Below are positions 1 to 13,767 of a DNA stretch of 64,000 nucleotides, in pieces (the first letter of the stretch is position 1; the number at the start of each line of letters is the position of its first letter). The notes under the pieces were generated by a model. It saw only the letters and a list, made by a program, of their open reading frames with translations, had not been told where the DNA came from and searched no databases. Made by a program: the position numbers and the translations under genes. Origin of the DNA: Streptomyces sp. ISL-11 (GTDB lineage Bacteria > Actinomycetota > Actinomycetes > Streptomycetales > Streptomycetaceae); NCBI RefSeq assembly GCF_018614525.1, contig NZ_JAGGOL010000034.1, positions 1 through 64,000 of the forward strand, given 5' to 3'.

Positions 1-4317
<4,317 letters not shown>

Positions 4318-4433
4318 GCCCCCCATCGTGCACCGCACCACTGACAATGCCCCGGAACCGCAGGTCAGGGAAGGTATGGGCGGAAGTGGCGGCCCGGCTC
4401 AGGGTGCGCCGGCGGGTCCGCCGGATCCGGTGT

Positions 4434-5354
4434 TCACAGGGTCCGCCCGTAGGCGCGCAAGGTCAGCAGCGAGGCGATCGTCACCATCGGCCGGCCCTCC
4501 AGCCGGGTGCCCGGGGCCCACGCGCGCCACCGGACCGGCCAGCCGCCGTCGCCCTCCTGCGAGGCGGCGAGGAAGTCCAGCGACCGCTCCAGCTCGGCGT
4601 CGGTGAACCACGGCCGGGCCAGCGAGCCGGGCGTACGGGCGAAGTCGTGCGGGAAGTGGAGCTCCTCCGGCGCGTACCCCTCCGAGACCGGGAAGTCGCC
4701 GGTCCGGGCGGGGTCCAGGACCGCCAGCCGCTGCTCCCGCACGGTCCGTCCCAGCCGTTCCGCCGCCGCTTCCGCGCGCGGGCGGTCGGGGGCGCCGTCG
4801 AGGAAGGCGACGGCGGCCTGCACCTCGTACGGGTGAGTCTTCGCCCCGGCCCCCAGGGCCTCGACGGCCGCCCAGCAGAAATCGGTCGCCCGGAACAGCC
4901 ACGCGTGCCAGACCTCGTTGCGGTGCAGCAGACCCACCACCGGGCCGGTGGCCAGGAGATCGCTCGGCGGATCGTCGACCACCAGCAGCCACGGCGCCGC
5001 CGGATAGCCGCGCAGCGACGGGTGAAGCGCGGGCAGGGCCCCGTCGGGTGTGGAGACGGCCGTCAGATAGCGGCACACGCGCTCCATGCGGCGGTCACCG
5101 CAGCGGCCGATCTCGTCGAGCACGTGCAGCGCGTGCGCGGTGTGCAGTGGCTGGCTCACCGGCCCGCGCAGATCGGGCTCCAGGGCGTACCCGTACCCCC
5201 CGTCCTCACCCAGATAGGCGGTCAGGGCCGCTTCGACGGCGTCGGGGCTCCCGTCCAGGAAGTGGAACGCGAATCTGCGCTGCTCCAGAACGCGGGCGGT
5301 CAGCCAGATGAACTGCTCGGCACGGGCTACGGGGGATGCTCCGGATCGGGCCAT
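4434..5354 (-). CDS. Hypothetical protein with prenyltransferase-like alpha/alpha toroid
   Basis: 306 aa starting at ATG 5354. Repeated segments such as GEDGGYGYALEPDLR and SQEGDGGWPVRW resemble the QW/GG repeats of squalene-cyclase and prenyltransferase alpha-alpha barrels. No catalytic DxDD motif or zinc site is evident, so activity is unknown. There is no signal peptide, so it is presumably cytoplasmic. It lies between lhr and the DUF3046 gene, is transcribed towards lhr, and is divergent from the DUF3046 gene. The fold assignment is inferred from repeat pattern only. Confidence 0.75.
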   Translation of the reverse strand: MARSGASPVARAEQFIWLTARVLEQRRFAFHFLDGSPDAVEAALTAYLGEDGGYGYALEPDLRGPVSQPLHTAHALHVLDEIGRCGDRRMERVCRYLTAVSTPDGALPALHPSLRGYPAAPWLLVVDDPPSDLLATGPVVGLLHRNEVWHAWLFRATDFCWAAVEALGAGAKTHPYEVQAAVAFLDGAPDRPRAEAAAERLGRTVREQRLAVLDPARTGDFPVSEGYAPEELHFPHDFARTPGSLARPWFTDAELERSLDFLAASQEGDGGWPVRWRAWAPGTRLEGRPMVTIASLLTLRAYGRTL

Positions 5355-5433
5355 GCACCGACCGTAGGACGGAAAGCGCCACCGGTCAGCGGCTCGTGCC
5401 CGGCAGCACTCTCAGGGGCGGGATACTGGTCGC

Positions 5434-5628
5434 ATGCGGTTGACGGTCTTCTGGCAGCGGATGGGCGATTATTTCGGCGTGGCGTACGCCGACTCCTTCG
5501 CGCGCGATCATGTGATGTCCGAGCTCGGCGGGAGGACCGTGCACCAGGCCCTGGACGCGGGCTGGAATGCCAAGGACGTGTGGCGGGGCGTGTGCCGGGC
5601 GATGGAGATCCCGGAGGACCGGCGCTGA
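5434..5628 (+). CDS. DUF3046 family protein
   Basis: 64 aa, beginning MRLTVFWQRMGDYFGVAYA and ending in a conserved WRGVCRAMEIPEDRR segment. This is the typical length and sequence of DUF3046 proteins, which in actinobacteria sit just upstream of recA. The function of the family is unknown. The protein is small, soluble and rich in aromatic residues. Start ATG at 5434; divergent from the toroid-fold gene. Confidence 0.9.
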   Translation: MRLTVFWQRMGDYFGVAYADSFARDHVMSELGGRTVHQALDAGWNAKDVWRGVCRAMEIPEDRR

Positions 5629-5732
5629 GCCGCCGGGGCGGGAAGCGGCTGTCCGGCTGATCCCGCCGGCGGCCGGCCGACCCGTCCCGCGGACGTCCCG
5701 GCCCCCTTCACCCGATAGTCCACACTTGCCCC

Positions 5733-6923
5733 GTGGCAGCAGACGACACCGCCCCGGACAGCACTCCACCACGCCCGCCCGACGCGGATGCGCGCATGCC
5801 GCGCTGGCTGCCCCGCGCGATGGTCGTGGCTCTCGCCCTCTTCGCCGCGTTCCAGCTGGCCAGCTGGGCGTTCCACCAGCTCATCGGCCTGCTGATCAAC
5901 ATCCTGATCGCGTTCTTCCTCGCGCTGGCCGTCGAGCCGGCGGTGGACCGGATGGCCGCCCGCGGCGTGCGCCGCGGGCCCGCGACCGGCCTGGTCTTCC
6001 TGGCCGTCACCGTGGTCGCGGCGGGTTTCTTCACCCTGCTCGGCTCGATGCTCGCCGACCAGATCGTCACCATGGTGGAGAACTTCCCGTCCTACCTGGA
6101 CGCCGTGATCCGGTGGATCAACCGCACCTTCCGCACCAGGCTGTCCCGGCTCGAGATCCAGCAGAGCCTGCTGCGCTCGGACTGGCTCCAGAAGTACCTC
6201 AAGAACAGCGCCAGCGGTGTGCTGGACGTCTCCGCGACCGTCCTGGGCGGGCTGTTCCAGCTGCTGACCGTCCTGCTGTTCTCCTTCTACTTCGCGGCCG
6301 ACGGGCCACGGCTGCGCCGCGCCCTGTGCTCCGTCCTGCCGCCGAACCGGCAGGCCGAGGTGCTGCGGGCCTGGGAGCTCGCCGTCGCCAAGACGGGCGG
6401 CTACCTCTACTCGCGCGCCCTGATGGCGCTGATCTCCGGCGTCGCGCACTTCGTCCTGCTGGAGGTACTGGGAGTGCCCTACGCCCCGGCCCTCGCGATC
6501 TGGGTCGGTATCGTCTCCCAGTTCATCCCCACCATCGGCACCTACCTCGCGGGCGCCCTGCCGATACTGCTCGCCTTCACCGTCAACCCCTGGTACGCGG
6601 TGTGGGTGCTCGCCTTCGTCGTGATCTACCAGCAGTTCGAGAACTACCTGCTCCAGCCCCGCATCACCGCCAGGACCGTGGACATCCATCCGGCCGTCGC
6701 CTTCGGCTCCGTGGTCGCCGGCACCGCGCTGCTGGGCGCGGTGGGCGCCCTGGTCGCCATCCCGGCGACCGCGACGCTCCAGGCGTTCCTCGGGGCGTAC
6801 GTGAAGCGGTACGACGTCACGGACGATCCGCGGGTCCACGGCCGGCGGCGGCGCGGGGGCGGGCCGCACACCCCGGTTGCGGAGCGGCTGCGGCGGGCGG
6901 TGCGGGCGCTGCGGCGGCGGTGA
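5733..6923 (+). CDS. AI-2E family transporter (UPF0118 membrane protein)
   Basis: 396 aa membrane protein with several long hydrophobic helices: two near the N-terminus (about residues 28-60), one at 82-105, and a C-terminal group (about 215-360). The C-terminal half holds the family signature around IWVGIVSQFIPTIGTYLAG and YQQFENYLLQPRI. The family (PF01594) consists of predicted permeases; substrates vary and AI-2 export is shown for only a few, so the substrate here is unknown. A basic Arg-rich cytoplasmic tail ends the protein. It lies directly upstream of the recA promoter region on the same strand. Confidence 0.88.
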   Translation: MAADDTAPDSTPPRPPDADARMPRWLPRAMVVALALFAAFQLASWAFHQLIGLLINILIAFFLALAVEPAVDRMAARGVRRGPATGLVFLAVTVVAAGFFTLLGSMLADQIVTMVENFPSYLDAVIRWINRTFRTRLSRLEIQQSLLRSDWLQKYLKNSASGVLDVSATVLGGLFQLLTVLLFSFYFAADGPRLRRALCSVLPPNRQAEVLRAWELAVAKTGGYLYSRALMALISGVAHFVLLEVLGVPYAPALAIWVGIVSQFIPTIGTYLAGALPILLAFTVNPWYAVWVLAFVVIYQQFENYLLQPRITARTVDIHPAVAFGSVVAGTALLGAVGALVAIPATATLQAFLGAYVKRYDVTDDPRVHGRRRRGGGPHTPVAERLRRAVRALRRR

Positions 6924-6943
6924 CGGCGCGCCGGTGGGGCGCG

Positions 6944-6982
6944 CTTGACACCAAATTCGAACATCCATTCTCATGGGTGTTC
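6944..6982 (+). promoter_or_regulatory. DNA-damage-type recA promoter with LexA (Cheo-like) box
   Basis: A consensus -35 TTGACA (6944-6949) is followed at 6957-6972 by TCGAACATCCATTCTC. This resembles the actinobacterial SOS box TCGAAC-N4-GTTCGA with a degenerate right half. The wider segment from GAACATCCAT to ATGGGTGTTC (6959-6982) is an imperfect palindrome. Position before recA supports LexA control; LexA binding is inferred. Confidence 0.65.
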
Positions 6983-7034
6983 CGGGCCTGCTGGGAGGCT
7001 AGTTATCCACAGGCTGGGGCGGTGCCCGGGCCCA

Positions 7035-7057
7035 TTGTCAGTGGCAGGCGTTAGCGT
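7035..7057 (+). promoter_or_regulatory. RecA-NDp type (LexA-independent, ClgR-type) promoter of recA
   Basis: The sequence TTGTCAGTGGC at 7035-7045, six spacer bases and TAGCGT at 7052-7057 matches the published actinobacterial RecA-NDp consensus TTGTCAGTGGC-N6-TAGggT. It lies 44 bases before the recA start. Together with the upstream damage-type promoter it gives recA two inputs, one SOS-dependent and one LexA-independent. Confidence 0.85.
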
Positions 7058-7100
7058 CGTTGACGTGAAGCGATCGACTCAAGCAAACCGGGTGGAACCC

Positions 7101-8225
<1,125 letters not shown>

Positions 8226-8228
8226 TCC

Positions 8229-8855
8229 GTGACACGGCGATCGGAATACCCTCCGCCGTGGGCGGAGGGAGAGCGGCCGGAGCCGGGCACGGACGACCGA
8301 ACCGACGGTGATGCCCCGTCCTCGTCGAGGGCCGGGGCCGGGGCACCACCGCGGCCCGAGGAGCAGGCGCGGGCCATCTGCCTGCGCCTGCTCACCGGAT
8401 CCCCGCGCACCCGCAAACAGCTCGCGGACGCGCTGGCCAAGAAGGGCATCCCGGCCGAGGTCGCGGACGAGGTGCTGTCCCGCTTCGAGGAGGTCGGGCT
8501 GATCGACGACTCCGCGTTCGCGGGGGCGTGGGTGGAGTCCCGGCACCACGGCCGGGGCCTGGCCCGCCGTGCCCTGGCGCGCGAGCTGCGCACCAAGGGC
8601 GTGGACTCCGCGGTGATCGAGGAGGCCGTCGGACAGCTCGACTCCGACCGGGAGGAGCACACCGCCCGGGAGCTGGTCGACCGCAAGCTGCGGTCCACGC
8701 GCGGCCTGGACCGGGAGAAGCGGCTGCGCCGCCTCGCCGGAATGCTCGCCCGCAAGGGATACCCCGAGGGCCTCGCCCTGCGGGTGGTGCGCCGCGCCCT
8801 GGAAGAGGAGGGCGAGGAGCCGGAGCTGCTCGACCACTACCTGCCGGAGGACTGA
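8229..8855 (+). CDS. recX: Regulatory protein RecX
   Basis: 208 aa, GTG start 8229 just after the recA stop. The protein has an acidic, low-complexity N-terminal stretch (about residues 1-45), then three RecX helical repeats, seen as RLLTGSPRTRKQLADALAKKG, LIDDSAFAGAWVESRHHGRG and RLRRLAGMLARKGYPEGLALRVV. RecX binds RecA filaments and limits their extension and activity. The tight linkage to recA is the usual operon arrangement. Confidence 0.93.
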   Translation: MTRRSEYPPPWAEGERPEPGTDDRTDGDAPSSSRAGAGAPPRPEEQARAICLRLLTGSPRTRKQLADALAKKGIPAEVADEVLSRFEEVGLIDDSAFAGAWVESRHHGRGLARRALARELRTKGVDSAVIEEAVGQLDSDREEHTARELVDRKLRSTRGLDREKRLRRLAGMLARKGYPEGLALRVVRRALEEEGEEPELLDHYLPED

Positions 8856-8986
8856 CGGCCATGGATGCCGGCCGGCAGGGCGGTCGTGGATCCGGGCGGT
8901 CGTGGATCCGGACGGTCGGGATACCGGGCGCCGGGCATCAGCCCGGCCTTCAGGGGACGGCCCGCAGGGGGCCGACCTCCACCGGG

Positions 8987-9382
8987 TCAGCTCCCCTCGG
9001 CCGCACCCACCCGTCGCACCGGCAGCCCGGCCGCGCGCCACGCCTGGAAACCGCCGATGAGATCCGTCGCGTGGTGCAGCCCCAGTCGGCGCAGGGACAC
9101 GGCCGCGAGGCTCGACGCGTAGCCCTCGTCGCACACGACGACCACCCGCAGGTCGTGGCGGGTGGCCTCCGCCGCGCGGTGGTCGCTCAGGGGATCGAGC
9201 CGCCACTCCAGTTCGTTGCGCTCCACGACCAGTGCCCCGAGGATGAGCCCGTCGCGCTCCCGCAGCGCCGCGTAGCGGATGTCGACCAGCAAGCCGCCCC
9301 CGGCCTGCGCCGCTGCGGCTTCCGCCGGGCCGAGCCGGTCCAGGCCCTCACGGGCGGCCGCCAGCAGCTCCTCGACCCTCAT
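8987..9382 (-). CDS. Rhodanese-like domain protein
   Basis: 131 aa, ATG at 9382 overlapping the cysteine dioxygenase stop (ATGA), so translationally coupled. A single rhodanese domain has the active-site loop CDEGYAS with Cys84 and the conserved VDIR motif near residues 33-36. Rhodaneses bind or transfer sulfane sulfur through the loop cysteine. Pairing with a cysteine dioxygenase suggests a role in cysteine/sulfide or persulfide handling. Longer upstream reading in this frame is a shadow of the dioxygenase gene. Confidence 0.88.
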   Translation of the reverse strand: MRVEELLAAAREGLDRLGPAEAAAAQAGGGLLVDIRYAALRERDGLILGALVVERNELEWRLDPLSDHRAAEATRHDLRVVVVCDEGYASSLAAVSLRRLGLHHATDLIGGFQAWRAAGLPVRRVGAAEGS

Positions 9383-9960
9383 GCCCACTCCTCCGGCCAC
9401 TCGACCTGCTCCAGGCGCAGCACCTGACCCGCCCGGCTGTACCGCCGCATCATCGGCAGCGGCGGGAAGTAGGCGTGCACGGACACAGCGTGCCGCGCCG
9501 TCGACGGGTTGAACACCTGGTGCACATGGTGCGGACCGAACGCCCGCCCGCGCCCGTCGGTGAGCCGCCGCTCCCGGTCGATGCCGTCCGCCAGTTCCAG
9601 CACCTTCCAGCCCTCCGTGGGCAGTTGCGCGGCGAGCGACTGTTCGGTCAGCCGGCCGGCCGCCGCGGCGAAGGCACCGTGCGAGCCGCCGTGGTCGTGC
9701 CAGCCGGTGCCCGCACCCGGCGGCCAGCCGATCAGCCATGCCTCACTGCCGCCCGGCCCCTCCAGCCGGATCCAGGTACGGCCCTCGGGATCGAGGGGGA
9801 GCGAGGCGATGAGCGCGGCGTCGGCGGCGGTCCGCCGGACGAAGTCGAGAAGACCGGCAGCGGGACCCGGATCGGGGCCGGTGGCCACGGCGGTGACCGA
9901 TGGAGCGCCCACCGGGGCGCCGGCGGAGCCGGGCGCGGGCAGGCGTACGGGAAGAGACAC
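9379..9960 (-). CDS. Cysteine dioxygenase
   Basis: 193 aa cupin, GTG start at 9960. CDO uses non-haem Fe(II) and O2 to oxidise L-cysteine to cysteine sulfinate. The metal-binding histidines are seen as WHDHGGSHG (His88, His90) and in the second cupin motif GPHHVHQVFN (His147). Tyr164 in VHAYFPPL matches the conserved active-site tyrosine. A Cys-rich leader peptide and a hairpin lie just upstream and the rhodanese just downstream, so the operon looks cysteine-responsive. Related 3-mercaptopropionate dioxygenases cannot be excluded by sequence alone. Confidence 0.88.
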   Translation of the reverse strand: MSLPVRLPAPGSAGAPVGAPSVTAVATGPDPGPAAGLLDFVRRTAADAALIASLPLDPEGRTWIRLEGPGGSEAWLIGWPPGAGTGWHDHGGSHGAFAAAAGRLTEQSLAAQLPTEGWKVLELADGIDRERRLTDGRGRAFGPHHVHQVFNPSTARHAVSVHAYFPPLPMMRRYSRAGQVLRLEQVEWPEEWA

Positions 9961-9990
9961 AGGAGACCGTCCTGAGTGATCGCGAAGGAG

Positions 9991-10016
9991 CGCGCGGCAC
10001 TCGGCACGGCCGCGCG
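9991..10016 (-). promoter_or_regulatory. Hairpin between Cys leader peptide and cysteine dioxygenase
   Basis: CGCGCGGC (9991-9998) pairs perfectly with GCCGCGCG (10009-10016), leaving a ten-base loop. It lies 13 bases after the leader-peptide stop and about 30 bases before the dioxygenase start. There is no T-run, so it could be a translational or Rho-type attenuator rather than an intrinsic terminator. The regulatory role is inferred. Confidence 0.5.
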
Positions 10017-10029
10017 ACGGGGAAGCGGA

Positions 10030-10116
10030 TCAGCAGGACGGACGACAGACGCAGCCGGCGTAGCGGAGCAGGTCGAGATGGACCCTCCGCCAGAAACGCG
10101 CGCCGCTGTCAGTCAC
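10030..10116 (-). CDS. Cysteine-rich putative leader peptide (28 aa)
   Basis: A 28-residue open frame from GTG 10116 to TGA 10030-10032. It is basic in the middle (FWRRVHLDLLRY) and ends GCVCRPSC, with three cysteines in the last seven residues. Streptomyces genomes carry many such short 'putative leader peptide' genes before sulfur-metabolism operons. In mycobacteria, leaderless polycysteine peptides are known cysteine-responsive attenuators. Ribosome stalling on the Cys codons could change folding of the downstream hairpin and expression of cysteine dioxygenase. The coding call rests on composition and context. Confidence 0.75.
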   Translation of the reverse strand: MTDSGARFWRRVHLDLLRYAGCVCRPSC

Positions 10117-10149
10117 GGTGAGTAGTCCACCACGGTCGTCCGGGCACGG

Positions 10150-11868
10150 TCAACGATTGGCCGTGGCCTCACTGGGGGTTCCACCGGGCGCGCCCGTGGC
10201 CTCCGCACCCCTGCCGGCGGCCGATGTCCCCGGCGCGCCCGCGGATTCGCCGGACGTCGTCGGCGCCGCCGACCCGCCCCGTACGGCGTCCGCGCACCCG
10301 TACAGCTCCGCGGGCCGCACCCCGGACAGCGCCGCGACCAGATGACCGTCCGGCCGCACCACCAGCACCGTGTGGGCCGCCGCGCCCGGATACGCCTCGG
10401 CGACCAGCAGCTCCGCCCGCATCGGCAGGGCGCCGAGGGCGGCGGACAGCCGCGGCATGAGCCCGGCGCTCAGCCAGTGCCGCCGCTCCCACACACCCGT
10501 ACCGGGCGCGACCAGCACCACCAGGAGATCGCCGCCCAGCCGGGCCCGCAGGCCCACCACCGATCCGTCCGGCGCGGTCACCGCGACGTCCTCGACCGGC
10601 GCTCCGGGGACCGTGGCCACCGGCACCGAGCCCGCCGGTGGCGCGGCCGGGGCGAGCGGAGTCCGGGTGTGGACGAACGGCGCGCTCAGCGGCCCGCGCC
10701 CCAGGTGCCCCTCGGTGAGCAGTTCGTCGTGTCCGCGTACGGCACCCGGCACCAGTGTGCGCCGTACCGTGCGCCACCCGCCCTGGTCCCGTACGGCCGG
10801 CAGGAACCGGTCGGCCGCCCGCAGCCGCGCCACGATCGCCCCGCGCCGCTCCACCTGATAGCTGTCGAGGAGGGCCTCGGACGCTCCCTGGTGCCAGGCC
10901 AGTACGAGCTTCCAGGCGAGGTTCTCCACATCGCGCAGCCCCTCGTCGAGCCCTTGGGTGCCGAGCGCCCCCAACAGGTGGGCGGCGTCCCCGGCGAGGA
11001 AGGCGCGTCCGGTGCGCATGCGGCGCGTGAGCCGGTGGTGCACGGCGTGCACACCGGTGTCCAGGAGCTCGTACGGCGGCACCTCCCCGCACCACGAGCC
11101 CAGGGAGTCCCGCACCAGCGTCAGGAGGGCGTCGGGGGTGACCAGGTCGTCGCCCGGCGGCAGCAGCCAGTCGAGCCGCCACATCCCGTCCGGCAGCGGA
11201 CGGGCCGTCACCTCGGGGCCGCGCGGCGGCGACCGGTGCAGTACGGCCTCGCCGGGCCAGGGCAGTTCGGCGCGGAGCGCCGCGACCGCGTACCGCTCGA
11301 CGGCCGTCCGCCCGGGGAACCGGGCGCCCAGGAGCTTGCGGACGGTGGACCGAGAGCCGTCGCACCCCACCAGATAGCTGCCCCGCCAGGGCATCCCTTC
11401 GCTGCCCCGGGTGTGCACGGTGATCCCGGCGGGGTCCTGCCGCAGGGTGTCGACGCGGGCGCCGGGCACGATCCGGACCTTGTCCTCGCGGGCGAGCGCG
11501 GCCCGCAACTCCCGCGTCAGCGCGTGCTGCGGGACATGGAGAGGGGACGGCTCCCCGCCGTCCTCGGGGTCCTCAGGGTCCTCGGGGTCCTCCAGGGCCC
11601 CGAACGGCACCCGGGCGACCAGCGCGCGGCGGCGCAGGGTGCGCCAGCCCGCCCACCGCGTGCCCTCGGCCGCGCCGCAGCCCAGCCGTTCCAGCAGGGC
11701 GGCGGTGTCCGGGCGCAGGACGGCGGTGCGGGAGAGGCGTTCCTCCCGGGGAGCGGTTCCGTCGGCGGGGGCCTCGTCGAGGAGGATGACGGGCACGTCG
11801 TGGCGGGTGAGGCAGAGCGCGAGCGTGAGACCGACCGGACCGGCCCCGACGACGATCACCGGGTCCAC
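10150..11868 (-). CDS. FAD-dependent aromatic-hydroxylase-type monooxygenase
   Basis: About 572 aa from GTG 11868; the frame runs back to an ATG at 12000 but the extra 44 residues are unlike the family. The start immediately gives the FAD-binding Rossmann motif VIVVGAGPVGLTLALCL. Further motifs are the DG motif LVGCDGSRSTVR and the second FAD motif FLAGDAAHLLGALGTQGLDEGLRDVENLAWKL (middle of the protein). A C-terminal thioredoxin-like domain resembles that of phenol and polyketide hydroxylases. The substrate is unknown. The C-terminus is a low-complexity Ala/Gly/Thr stretch. It lies downstream of gluD on the same strand, beyond a strong terminator. Confidence 0.88.
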   Translation of the reverse strand: MDPVIVVGAGPVGLTLALCLTRHDVPVILLDEAPADGTAPREERLSRTAVLRPDTAALLERLGCGAAEGTRWAGWRTLRRRALVARVPFGALEDPEDPEDPEDGGEPSPLHVPQHALTRELRAALAREDKVRIVPGARVDTLRQDPAGITVHTRGSEGMPWRGSYLVGCDGSRSTVRKLLGARFPGRTAVERYAVAALRAELPWPGEAVLHRSPPRGPEVTARPLPDGMWRLDWLLPPGDDLVTPDALLTLVRDSLGSWCGEVPPYELLDTGVHAVHHRLTRRMRTGRAFLAGDAAHLLGALGTQGLDEGLRDVENLAWKLVLAWHQGASEALLDSYQVERRGAIVARLRAADRFLPAVRDQGGWRTVRRTLVPGAVRGHDELLTEGHLGRGPLSAPFVHTRTPLAPAAPPAGSVPVATVPGAPVEDVAVTAPDGSVVGLRARLGGDLLVVLVAPGTGVWERRHWLSAGLMPRLSAALGALPMRAELLVAEAYPGAAAHTVLVVRPDGHLVAALSGVRPAELYGCADAVRGGSAAPTTSGESAGAPGTSAAGRGAEATGAPGGTPSEATANR

Positions 11869-12061
11869 GGCACGGCTCCCTGTGCCCCGCGGCGGACGGC
11901 CTCGCCGTGGGCTCCGCGGTGCGTACGCGTCGTACGCACCGGGCGGTACGCACGGACGCCGGGAAAGGGAACACGGTGCTCGATCACAGAACGTATGCAA
12001 CCCATTGCGGGTGCTTGCGTCAAGCGATCAGGCCCTGCCACGCGTCGCGCCGGAGCGAGCG

Positions 12062-12092
12062 CGCCCCGTCGGCCGGCCCGGCCGACGGGGCG
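12062..12092 (-). terminator. Terminator downstream of gluABCD
   Basis: A perfect 13-base stem (CGCCCCGTCGGCC at 12062-12074 with its complement at 12080-12092) around a five-base loop, 34 bases after gluD. Streptomyces terminators often lack T-runs. It should separate the glutamate operon from the monooxygenase gene. Confidence 0.75.
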
Positions 12093-12125
12093 TCACCCAC
12101 GTGTGTCCCGCGGGACCGACGGGTC

Positions 12126-13004
12126 CTACGCGCCGGAGCCGCCGGTGGAGTCCGCCGCGACAGCGGCTCCGGGGACGACCATCACCGGGGGGCTGCCCTT
12201 GCGCGAGCGCTTCGTGCGCCGTTCGACCCAAGTCGCCAGGGAGGACAGGGCCAGGCACAGCAGGATGTAGATCGAACCGAAGACGATCACCATGGGAATG
12301 AAGGCGTAGACGCCGTTCACGGGCGGTGTCTGTTGGGCGAACGCCTTGCCGACGAACAGCAGCTCCTCGTAGAGGATGATGAAACCGAGCGAGGTGTCCT
12401 TGAGGGTCACCACCAGCTGGCTGATGATCGACGGCAGCATCGAGCGGATGGCCTGCGGGATGAGGACGCTCGCCATCACCTGCGTCTTGCGCAGCCCGAG
12501 CGCGTACGCGGCCTCGCTCTGGCCCTTGGGCACGGCGTTGACGCCGGACCGGAAGATCTCCGCCTGGACCGAGCCGTTGTAGAGCGTGAGCCCGATGACC
12601 AGGGCCCACATCGGGTCGGACGTGAAGATACCCGCGTACAGCAGGAAGATCATGATCAGCAGCGGCATGGCGCGGAAGAGTTCCACGACCACCGTCGACA
12701 CCCAGCGCACCGGCTTGTGGTCGGAGAGCCGGCCGGCGGCGAGCACCGTGCCGAGCGCGACCGAGAGCACGGCGGCGATGGCGAACGTCTTGAGCGTCGT
12801 CAGCAGGCCGTCGACGATGCGCTGATGGGTGTCGGTGTATTCGTAGTCGTCCCACAGCTCGGCCTGGAACTGCCCGGTGTCGTCCAGCTTGTAGACGACG
12901 AAGGCGATCAGGCCGAGGATCGCGACGGTGGAGATCACCCCGTAGACCCGGTTGCGGGCCCGTGTACGGGGTCCGGGTGCGTCGTAGAGGATGCTCGCGC
13001 TCAT
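12126..13004 (-). CDS. gluD: Glutamate ABC transporter permease GluD
   Basis: 292 aa integral membrane permease; ATG 13004 overlaps the gluC stop (ATGA). An N-terminal helix (about residues 24-42) precedes the five-helix polar amino-acid permease core. The ABC-interaction (EAA) loop lies near EAAYALGLRKTQVMASVLIP. Together with GluC it forms the membrane channel of the importer, energised by GluA and fed by GluB. The C-terminus is Lys/Arg-rich and likely cytoplasmic. Gene order gluA-B-C-D is the conserved actinobacterial one. Confidence 0.93.
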   Translation of the reverse strand: MSASILYDAPGPRTRARNRVYGVISTVAILGLIAFVVYKLDDTGQFQAELWDDYEYTDTHQRIVDGLLTTLKTFAIAAVLSVALGTVLAAGRLSDHKPVRWVSTVVVELFRAMPLLIMIFLLYAGIFTSDPMWALVIGLTLYNGSVQAEIFRSGVNAVPKGQSEAAYALGLRKTQVMASVLIPQAIRSMLPSIISQLVVTLKDTSLGFIILYEELLFVGKAFAQQTPPVNGVYAFIPMVIVFGSIYILLCLALSSLATWVERRTKRSRKGSPPVMVVPGAAVAADSTGGSGA

Positions 13005-13651
13005 CGGGCCACCGCCAGCCGGGTCTCCAGCAGCCGGAAGAGGCCGCTGATAGCGAAAGTGATGATGATGTAGCAGACCGCGATCCACAGGAAGATCACG
13101 TAGATGTTGTAGCCCGAGGCCGCGTTGAGCGTCTTCTGCACCGAGCTCAGCTCGGCCACGTTGAAGCCCGAGGCGATCGCGGTGTTCTTGGTCAGGGCGA
13201 TCAGCAGGCTGCCGATGGGCGGGATCGCCGTACGGGTGGCCTGCGGGAGCACGATCTGGCTCAGGGTCTGCGTGAAGGTCATCCCGATCGAGCGGGCGGC
13301 CTCCGCCTGTCCCACCGGCACCGTGTTGATGCCGGACCGGATGGCCTCGCAGATGAACGCCGAGGTGTAGCAGCCCAGCGCCATGACGGCGAGCCAGAAG
13401 GAGTCCCAGCCCTTGAGACCCAGCGCGGGCAGCCCCAGGGTCACGGCCAGGAAGAGGAGCACCAGCGGCGTGTTGCGCAGCAGGGTCACCCAGGCGGTAC
13501 CGAATATTCGCAGCGCGGGCACCGGAGAGACGCGGAACCCCGCGATCACGGTGCCCAGCACCAGGGCGAGCAGGGCGCTGAGCGCCGTCAGCTCGACGGT
13601 GCCGAAAAAGCCTTCGCGGAACATCGCGAAGTTGTCCGACAGAACGTTCAC
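13001..13651 (-). CDS. gluC: Glutamate ABC transporter permease GluC
   Basis: 216 aa from GTG 13651, chosen because a GGAGAG ribosome site lies seven bases upstream and the protein then starts MNVLSDNFAMFREGFFGTVE as in homologues; the open frame reaches further to 13726. Five predicted membrane helices and an EAA loop (EAARSIGMTFTQTLSQIVLP) mark a polar amino-acid permease of the His/Glu/Gln family. Overlaps gluD. Confidence 0.93.
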   Translation of the reverse strand: MNVLSDNFAMFREGFFGTVELTALSALLALVLGTVIAGFRVSPVPALRIFGTAWVTLLRNTPLVLLFLAVTLGLPALGLKGWDSFWLAVMALGCYTSAFICEAIRSGINTVPVGQAEAARSIGMTFTQTLSQIVLPQATRTAIPPIGSLLIALTKNTAIASGFNVAELSSVQKTLNAASGYNIYVIFLWIAVCYIIITFAISGLFRLLETRLAVAR

Positions 13652-13767
13652 GTCAACTCTCCGGAAATCGCGTGGCGTGCCGCCACGGCCGCGGCGCCCG
13701 GTGCCCCGGGGACCGCTGGGGTCCAAGGCGCCGGCCGCCGCGGAACCGATCAGGCGTGGGCCGCTGA

